The notes under the pieces are model-generated. The model was given only the letters and a program-made list of their open reading frames with translations, had not been told where the DNA came from and did not search any database. 64,000 nt of DNA from Vitellaria paradoxa (lineage: Eukaryota > Streptophyta > Magnoliopsida > Ericales > Sapotaceae): NCBI GenBank assembly GCA_019916065.1, contig CM034237.1, positions 21,039,752-21,103,751 of the forward strand. The letters run 5' to 3'. Shown here in pieces: positions 57,346 to 64,000 of this stretch. Both the position numbers and the translations under genes were made by a program. Positions within the stretch are counted from its first letter, which is position 1, and each line of letters begins with the position of its first letter.

Positions 57346-59494
57346 GCTTTATTTTAATCACAAATAGAATTATACTCCTCCTCTCCTTCTGCAACAGCCT
57401 TAGCCCATCCCCCTTTATCATAGGAAATTGAACACTGCAGGTTCTTCAATTCTTGAACACCTTTTCTAGCACTTCAATTCTGTTTCTTCCCATCATCTCT
57501 TTTATTGCTTCCTTTCTTTTCCTCTATAGATCTAAGCAACTCTATTAACTTATCTTCAAAACCTTCGCTTGAGATTCCCAAAATCTTCTTAAAGGATTTC
57601 ATTCTGTTGAGCACCTAGGCAAATATTTTTGGTTGATCATGGCCGCAGTCTTCCAACAGCAGAGGTTCAACTGACTCTTGCCATTCAATTCCAGGATCGA
57701 CTGAGGCTAATGGGAGGCAATCCAGCACATCCACGTTGTCCTCTGATTGAGTATTCTGTATTTCCTAGATGGGGCTGTACAGGCTTAAGGAAAGCTGATG
57801 CTTTTCCTGAGAGGAGACTTTTTCAGGCACTGAGCTGCTATCTGAAAATGATTCTCCCGAGATGTCTTCCACTTCGGAGGAAAATGCCTTATTATTAAGC
57901 AGTAAAGAAGTCTCTTTAAGGTGCCTCTTGGAGAAATATTTTCTTCCAAACAAAGCTTGTTGTCTGGCAGAGTTATGGGCCCCAATGTTTTGATTAGTTG
58001 CACCTGTTTCTTCCTTATAATTATTTCCATTTTGATGAACTATCAGGCTAGGTTCATTGTATGTGAAACCTTCATCTCCCAGGTTGCTGAGGACATTGAA
58101 TTGATTAGCCTCCTATATATCCTTAGCAATTAATGCTTTCCGCTTGTTTCCATGAATTGGGATCCATTTATTTTCCCTTGCAGACTTTGAGTGAATTTTG
58201 GAATGGGGAGCTGCATGTTGCTTTAATTGTTTATCCTTTCGACTTCCATGGTCAAGAGCATTCAATGCACCAACAGCAGTGCCACACGCCACCATCTTCC
58301 TTCCCTCCAGTGGCTGGAAGTTGCCTTTGGGCAAAAAATCTACTGCCCAATCAACCCATGGTTCTCGCTCCACCTAGAGTGGGCAATCATACATAAGTTG
58401 ACCAGCTACTACTTTGACAAAAGCTGGAATGGGTCTGCCATTTCCTTTGACTCTTAAGCGTGCCCATTTTAAATTCTTAGAATGCCTAGTTTCCTCATCA
58501 ATCTCCAAAAATCAACCACAGAACTCGCCGATGCTTCAGAAGACTCCAAGACTCCAGAGGTAGACAGGCAGTCCCACCACTTTGACCCATACAACGGACT
58601 AGCTTCTTCCTCTTCTTGAGCAGCAGCCCCAACTGTGCCATTTGTCTAAGAATAGTGGATGACCATTGATAGTGATTCTCTCCTTCAAAAACTTTTCTGC
58701 TAGTTCCTTGGAAAGGAAAGAAAATAGGAACCTCTCCCCATCCAAAGCCTTCATATCCAGCCCTCCAGGAATTTTCCATTTCTTGTTCAACCTTGTGGAA
58801 ATAGTGCCTATGTCTAAGCTGTGTGAGCTTAGACTCCAAACCTACCAATTAGACAGCGGCTCATGTTATGACTACTGCTAACTGCATCTTCAAAGTTCAC
58901 TGATATATGCTGGCCCTTGTTTGTACTTCGAATATTAGGAAGGTTCCACTTTGGTAAAGCAACAGCTTAAAGATAAGATCTAGTACTGTACCTCCTTTCC
59001 AAGTCTCTGTCAATAGGACTTGGTAGTACCTTGTATTAATTCTGGTTGCTCTTATAGGAAGTGAGATTGTCTATTTCTCCTTTGGTAAACTCAAAGATTA
59101 GGTTGGCGAAGAAACACCAGCCTTAACTTGCTGAAAGTTCTGGAATCTTAACCTGGTATCTACCAAAAAGAGCAAATAGATGAAGTTCTAATTTCCTATC
59201 ATGTCCAACTCTGATTCTAGTGCAAAAAAGAGTCCTGTGTCCTCCTCTAAGATGACCAAGTTGCTGAATTCTAGCATTGGATTTGAGCTCCTTTACACAC
59301 ATCTTCTGGATCCAGATTAATTCTTCTTCAAATAAGACTATAGCTCTAACATAGCCTCTACCCCTCTCCACAATCCTAATGCCATCTTTAATCTTGAAAT
59401 CCTGATCAATATCAATGGTGATACCATTGATCTAAAAAGATTTTCTGCCCCTCACACTATGCTGAAACAAACTGTTGTTCCTAGAGCGGTGCAT
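57346..59494 (-). pseudogene. LINE ORF1 (DUF4283-type) remnant
   Basis: Starts at ATG 59494 (HRSRNNSLFQ), with a stop at the 20th codon or so, then INGITIDIDQDF, KIKDGIRIVERGRGYV (59123-59420), a decayed middle, and the DUF4283-like domain at 58500-58850 (KIPGGLDMKALDGERFLFSF, VWVKVVGLPVYLW). The region at 58113-58480 has RLRVKGNGRPIPAF followed by charged sequence, with acidic/Ser-rich tails at 57765-58030. It would bind the LINE RNA. Multiple frame breaks. Confidence 0.75.
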
Positions 59495-59635
59495 GTTAGC
59501 AGAATATCCCCTAACATGCGCCGAGAGCTTTTGAGAGCTAAAGAGTCATTCTTTCGTGTAGGGATACTGTTTTAGTCCATGTAATGCACAATGCAAACAA
59601 CATACCAGATGTTCACTTTATGGTGTAGTATGGCT

Positions 59636-59685
59636 TGGTGGTTGATAAATACAAACTTCCTGGTGGTTGATAAATACAAACTTCC
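59636..59685. repeat. 2 x 25-bp tandem duplication
   Basis: TGGTGGTTGATAAATACAAA followed by CTTCC, repeated exactly at 59636 and 59661. Confidence 0.9.
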
Positions 59686-59744
59686 TCTTGAAGTTCTCCA
59701 CCAAGAAATACATTCTTAATGTCAAGTTGGTAAAGAGGTCAAGA

Positions 59745-59832
59745 GTGACTTATAACGACTGCAAGAAAAATCCCGATAGAATTCAAGTGTGACTTGTAAC
59801 GATCGCAAGAAAAATCCCGACAGAATTCAAGT
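59745..59832. repeat. 2 x 44-bp tandem duplication
   Basis: Units at 59745 and 59789, GTGACTT(A/G)TAACGA...GCAAGAAAAATCCCGA, with a few substitutions. A further 26-bp-spaced repeat (TACACCTAACGACAT) follows at 59949 and 59975. Confidence 0.88.
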
Positions 59833-61732
59833 GTGCAATTGGGGAGAAGGTCTTCAAATAATCAACTCTATAGGTTTGAGTATAACCATTATCAACAAAT
59901 CGTGCCTTATGTTGTTCAACAAAACCATCTTGGAGATATTTTATAGTGTACACCTAACGACATATTTTACAACATACACCTAACGACATCCCATAGTTTG
60001 TTTGCCGGAGGGCTAAGAAGTAAGCTCTCGGGTTCTTTTTTTATGCATTGCACTTATCTCTTCATCTATGGTGTGCTTCCATGCCAAGTAAGATAGGGCA
60101 TCGATATAAGATGTTGGAGTAGAGACAAAAGATAGAACATAAACAAAGAAATGTAGACAAGGAAAAATATGGTGGTAAGAAATAATTTTAGCAATTGAAT
60201 GTTGAGTTTAGGTACGCTTATCACGGCATAAATCAATAGGTAAATCATCAAGAGAAGAGATGGTACAGGGGCTTGGATCTTAGATGAAGTTGATGAAGTG
60301 GATGGTTCACAAGAGGGAACTTGCCTATGTGAAGTCCTCTAGAGTACCTACAAAGGGAGAGTTAGAATCCATTGATATAAGAAGAATAGGAGAGGACTCC
60401 CCTTGACTGGGAGAAGTTGAAGAGAGAGAGAGTCCCTATGAGTAGTAGAAATGAGATCCTAGGAGAGTTAAGCCCTTGAATTAGAAAAAAAGGGAATTGA
60501 CTCAAAAAAAGTGACGTTGGCACTAACAAATTACATATGAAAAGGTGGATGATAGTAACGATATTTTTTTTGTGTCAAAATAACCAAGAAAAATACTTTC
60601 TAGAATGAGGAGAGAGTTTATCATGGTCTGGATCAAGAACATGAACAAAGACTACACAAAACACACGAGGAGTCAAAGGAAAGAGGCTTACCATCGGGAT
60701 ATAAAATTGAAAAAGGTGAATTATTATCTAAAACATCAGTTGGCTTACAACTAATAAGAAAAAGTATAAGAACATCATCCCCCTCAGAAACGATTTTGGC
60801 ACATGTATATTAAACATCATAGTATGCGCAACATCAAGCAGATGACGATATTTATATTTCGGCCTCACTATTTTGTTGAGATGTGTGTGTGCAAGTAGTC
60901 TAATGAAGAATACCATGATCAACACAAAAAGAGGCTATAATAGATGAAATATTTTCCAAAACATTATCAGAACGAAAAATTTTAGTGTGTTTGCCAAATT
61001 GGGCAAGAATCTCAATATGAAAATGAGTGAATAGTGATAGTAAAAGGCAATTCAAACCTCTTTTTCTTTAAGAATATCCAAGTCATACGAGAATAATCAT
61101 CAACAAAATTTATAAAATAATGATAACCATTGCTGCTGTAGACATGAGAGGGACCCTATATGTTTGCATGAACTAAATGAAATGATTGAGGTTGACGACT
61201 AACATCATGACTTGGGAATGAGCTACGATAATGGTTGCCCAGTTAACAAGCTTCACGCTCAAGACTCGATGCAGGACTCAAATCGGAAATATCTAACTTA
61301 AAATTTTGCAATAAAGAATGTCTTAAATGAAAGTGCCACTGAATAGGAGAAACTGAAGCACTGGGAATGGAAAAACTAGTAGGATCTAGATAGTATAGTC
61401 TCTCTCTCTCATGTCTTGAACCAATTGTTTCTTGATCTTGAAGTCCTGAAATACATTAGGATAAGAAGTTATTGAGTACTACAAGGGCTTGGTCAATTGA
61501 CAGATAGAGAACAGATTAAATGAGAAATTAGAAATATAGAGACTATGGATAAGGAGACAAATTTAGGATGAAAGACTCCTTTACCAGCAACTAGATGAGA
61601 GGACCTATCATATAAAGTAATATTGTAGTTGACAGAATTTAAATCAGAAAATAAGGAAGATCTACTAGATATGTGAGCATTACCACTGGAATCAGTGACT
61701 CATGAGACGCGTGAAGAGACAATACATGCAAT

Positions 61733-62332
61733 CAGGGAAGCTAGAATTTTATAGGGGGGCAAAGAAATTTTTAGTAAAAATATTAATGTGCTTCGAGCTT
61801 GATAGAATGCTTTATTTGATCGAATAGATAAAGTCATTTCTGAAGAAGAAAAACTAACTAGAATCGAAAAGGTGTAAATTTCTATATAAAAAAAAGAAGA
61901 AAAAAAAAGAGAGTGAGAGGGAGAATACAAACTTTTTATCAAAAATTACTTGTACCGGAATTGAAAATTTTCTTCTGGTGTTAGGTTGCCAAAGAGAAAT
62001 AGTTTATAGAGAGAGGGGGAATAATGAAGCAAGAGAAAGTGAAGAGAAAGTAAAAATGATGGAAAGAATCAATGTATAAGGGAGAACGTGAAAAGATGAT
62101 TACTAATGGCATATGAAAAAGATATCTCGGGATCGGGAAAGAGATATTTTTGGGTTTGTTTGTGCTTTATTAATTTTTTATACGAAACTAAGACTTTTCA
62201 CTTACAAAAGGGGGGCCGAACTATTAATGAAACATTTATTTTTATTGGATATAGCATACATATATGAACAAAACATTGGAGTTGGGGGAGAGGGGCCATG
62301 GCCACCCGTAGAAGCCCCTGCCTTCGTCCCTG
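61733..62332 (-). mobile_element. hAT-like non-autonomous DNA transposon, 600 bp
   Basis: Flanked by a perfect 8-bp TSD CATGCAAT (61725-61732 and 62333-62340), the length expected for hAT. The ends are imperfect inverted repeats: CAGGGAAGCTAG at the left and, on the opposite strand, CAGGGACGAAGGCAG at the right. Both ends carry G-rich subterminal blocks (GGGGGGC). No transposase: the ORF at 62113-62349 lacks homology. The strand is arbitrary. It interrupts copia C between gag and protease. Confidence 0.85.
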
Positions 62333-62340
62333 CATGCAAT

Positions 62341-63219
62341 GTTACCTGAATTGGTAGCTAATTGTAGAGGTTGTGAATGGATTAGAAGCACAAAGAGTGC
62401 TGTAATAATCCATTGTGTTGAGCTTTGAGATCGTCCTGAGTGCTAGCCACCAGGGAACCTGAATCATCTATAATGGGTTGTATTAAAGGTGAATTACTAT
62501 TAGAGACATGATGAATTTGATCAGGCTTATCGTACTTTGCCCAACAATATGGCTTAATGTTGTTGGTACCACCACAATGGGTACATTTATGATTGCCACA
62601 CCCCTAAGAACGACGGCCACCACAAGGATAACCTCGTTATGGATGGTCACCATGTCTGCCATGCACGAAAAATTCCTCAACTATTCTGCTGGGACATCAA
62701 GGCAGAGGATGGTAAAAGAGTCGCGAATTAAGGAATGGCCTAATCTGACACAAGCCTTCAATAATCCAATAATAAGCAATTTAACAGGCCGTAACGGGAA
62801 TAGCAATTATTAGTTTAAACGAGGTAATTAAACCACACATGGGATTATACCAGGATCCACGAACACAAGAACGACTATAGATCAATCAAATGATAGATGC
62901 TACAAACAAACATTGCAAAGAACAGAAGCTGCGAACACGATGAAGAACAGTGTTGCAAACACTGGAGATCAAGTAATGAGGCTTGCTGGACTATAGATTG
63001 AAAGTCAGCATCACCAGATACGCTGGGACCCTAACACAGCAAAGTGCGGTCAAAAGACCTCCTTACGCATCATCACCCGCCATCGCGAGTGGTGACGTTT
63101 GCGCTTGGAATACAGGCGGTGTGTGGTGGTGCATCAAGCTCTGGTAAGGCTGATTTATGGTTAGTAGACTTGGATGTGTATATTCTGCAACTTCACAATC
63201 TTTAACCTTAGGATTTTAT
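62341..63219 (-). pseudogene. Copia C gag remnant and leader
   Basis: Minus-strand fragments include a zinc knuckle at about 62540-62585, reading CTHCGGTNNIKPYC, where the histidine of CX2CX4HX4C is Asn. The sequence around it (CWAKYDKPDQIHH) parallels element X. N-terminal Gag is not recognisable. The leader with the primer site occupies the right end. Confidence 0.65.
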
Positions 63220-63232
63220 GCTCTGATACCAA

Positions 63233-63318
63233 ATTGAAAATAAAAATACAAAGAACAAAGAGGAAAGGAGAATAAAAAAAAGAGATTAGAGGATTCTAAT
63301 ATTCTCGATATTCTAACA
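63233..63318 (-). repeat. 5' LTR of copia C, internally deleted
   Basis: 86 bp. Both ends match the 199-bp 3' LTR (TTGAAAATAAAAA..., ...TATTCTAACA), but the middle ~110 bp is absent. Confidence 0.8.
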
Positions 63319-63323
63319 GCAAG

Positions 63324-63587
63324 AATGCTGCATGTCCATGACATAATAAAAAGGATTCCTTACACTGCTGGTTGCAGGGGAATGTTTTGCAAGCACGTGC
63401 AGTTTTTTGCTATTTTGTGCTTGATATCAATATATTGCTCTTTAGTAATCCATTGTTTCTTCTTCTTTCTTGGTTTTACTTGTGTTGTTGATGCTCTCAC
63501 ACAATAGAAGTGTTTGTAACATTGTTAAACATTTGGATTTGGCATGTTTTGGTCCTTGAAATATATGCTTTTATTTTCATTATGCAG
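63324..63587 (+). other. GBPL giant intron, ancestral 3' piece
   Basis: Intron sequence from the copia C target site to acceptor CATTATGCAG. T-rich before the acceptor. The 60-codon ORF at 63325-63507 is chance. Confidence 0.75.
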
Positions 63588-63673
63588 GTTCTTGATGACC
63601 TTGTCTCCAAGTATGAAGCATCATGTCATGGTCCAGAAAAATGGCGGAAACTGACCATATACTTGGAGCAAAC
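63588..63673 (+). CDS. GBPL: GBPL gene, helical-domain exon d
   Basis: 86 bp (28 codons plus two bases, split Thr codon), acceptor ATGCAG, donor GTTTGT (weak at positions 3-5). It reads VLDDLVSKYEASCHGPEK and ends YLEQT, directly extending exon c in GBPL order although 23.7 kb separates them. No break. Confidence 0.9.
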
Positions 63674-63831
63674 GTTTGTATAATTTTATTGAATCTATAC
63701 AAGTTAAATTTACTCCCGTGACCATTTCTGCCAAATTTTTCAATGGTGCATTTTTGTTAACTCTTCACTGCTCCATATTCTTATGATTTTGAATCATAAA
63801 AGTTAGTACCTCAATTTGTCAATCTCCTCAG

Positions 63832-64000
63832 TTTGGAAGGGCTGGTTGCTGATCTCATCAAGAAGCAAATAGACCGAATTGGATTAGAGAAGAGTTCCCT
63901 TGTGTTGAAATGTCGCTCAATTGAAGATAAAATGGGTTTGCTCATTAAGCAGTTGGAAGCTAGTGAGAAGTATAAATCTGAATATTTGAAGCGTTACAAG
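63832..64000 (+). CDS. GBPL: GBPL gene, helical-domain exon e (runs off window)
   Basis: Acceptor CTCCTCAG. The first base completes the split Thr codon, then 56 codons to the window edge: LEGLVADLIKKQIDRIGL, SLVLKCRSIEDKMGLL, LEASEKYKSEYLKRYK. The charged heptad-like end is where the long coiled coil of GBPL1/GBPL3-type proteins begins. The short GBPL2-type lacks such a region, which is why I favour the coiled-coil group. Intron before it is 158 bp. The exon continues beyond 64000. Confidence 0.9.

Larger units (their letters stand above)
51449..59557 (-). mobile_element. LINE (non-LTR retrotransposon)
   Basis: A plant L1-type LINE on the minus strand, about 6.0 kb after removing a solo LTR. 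It ends in a poly(A) tail (15 T on the + strand, 51450-51464) and is flanked by an 11-bp TSD GTAGGGATACT (51438-51448 and 59558-59568). Both ORFs (ORF1 nucleic-acid-binding, ORF2 endonuclease-RT) are present but broken. The preserved 5' end and TSD suggest a near full-length insertion into copia C. Confidence 0.92.
59569..61732 (-). pseudogene. Copia C integrase-RT N-terminal remnant
   Basis: Heavily broken. Integrase pieces lie at 60728-60925 (KYRHLLDVAHTMMFNIHVPKSF) and 60930-61260 (second Asp region, zinc-domain CC half near 61250). The protease near 61690 reads DSSGNAH, so the catalytic DSG is changed to DSS. The RT N-terminus at 59569-60000 has three short tandem duplications. Confidence 0.7.
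50687..63318 (-). mobile_element. Copia element C, with nested LINE and hAT
   Basis: A minus-strand copia element, about 3.9 kb when its LINE and hAT insertions are removed. Left (3') LTR 50687-50885, polypurine tract AAGGGAG next to it, right (5') LTR 63233-63318, primer site TTGGTATCAGAGC (minus strand, 63220-63232). TSD GCAAG perfect. The 5' LTR is only 86 bp because an internal part present in the 3' LTR is missing. Pol is heavily decayed. Confidence 0.85.

Noticed and set aside
62113..62349. 78-codon ORF tested as a transposase fragment of the hAT-like element
   Set aside because: No hAT transposase motif. The ORF runs across the right terminal repeat and the TSD.

Overview
This is plant nuclear DNA, almost certainly from a dicotyledonous angiosperm. 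It is AT-rich, saturated with Ty1/copia and Ty3/gypsy LTR retrotransposons, a plant-type LINE, Helitron-like, hAT-like and TRIM elements, and it carries part of one intron-bearing host gene. I see no bacterial features, no CRISPR array and no complete RNA gene. The species cannot be named from the sequence.

Host gene. Five exons on the + strand (37816-37905, 37978-38112, 39803-39925, 63588-63673, 63832-64000) join in frame without a stop to give 201 codons of the helical domain of a plant guanylate-binding-protein-like (GBPL, dynamin-superfamily) GTPase. The GTPase-domain exons are not recognisable upstream and the C-terminus runs off the right edge. The third intron is 23.66 kb. With datable insertions removed it shrinks to about 1.28 kb.

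Left arm (1-20.4 kb). This is a nested pile. The 3' half of a SIRE/Maximus-type copia element (reverse transcriptase from 7144, an env-like ORF, 3' LTR at about 19507-20386) is interrupted at its left by gypsy sequence: a decayed gag and protease fused to an LTR end. That gypsy sequence was hit by an LTR-bounded solo LTR (3504-6662, TSD GAAGA), which was itself hit by another solo LTR (3761-5312, TSD CTCCC). The env-like ORF is split by a minus-strand copia element (10011-18419) with 1.27-kb LTRs.

Middle (20.4-37.8 kb). There is no host gene here. It holds a gypsy-type LTR region (about 22270-25149) carrying a 418-bp Helitron, a second Helitron with a duplicated 5' end (25910-26698), a very AT-rich stretch with a 455-bp tandem dimer, and a truncated minus-strand copia element X. 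X was interrupted by a younger, nearly complete copia element Y (29693-34693, LTRs about 96% identical).

Third intron of the GBPL gene (39.9-63.6 kb). Two related + strand copia elements, P (40252-44578) and B (44642-50050), sit 58 bp apart. B contains a complete 347-bp TRIM. Downstream a minus-strand copia element C (50687-63318) contains a 600-bp hAT-like element (TSD CATGCAAT) and a LINE (51449-59557, TSD GTAGGGATACT), and the LINE contains a solo LTR (51593-53693, TSD AATTG). Every transposon ORF in the window has at least one break or a lost key residue. The host exons do not.
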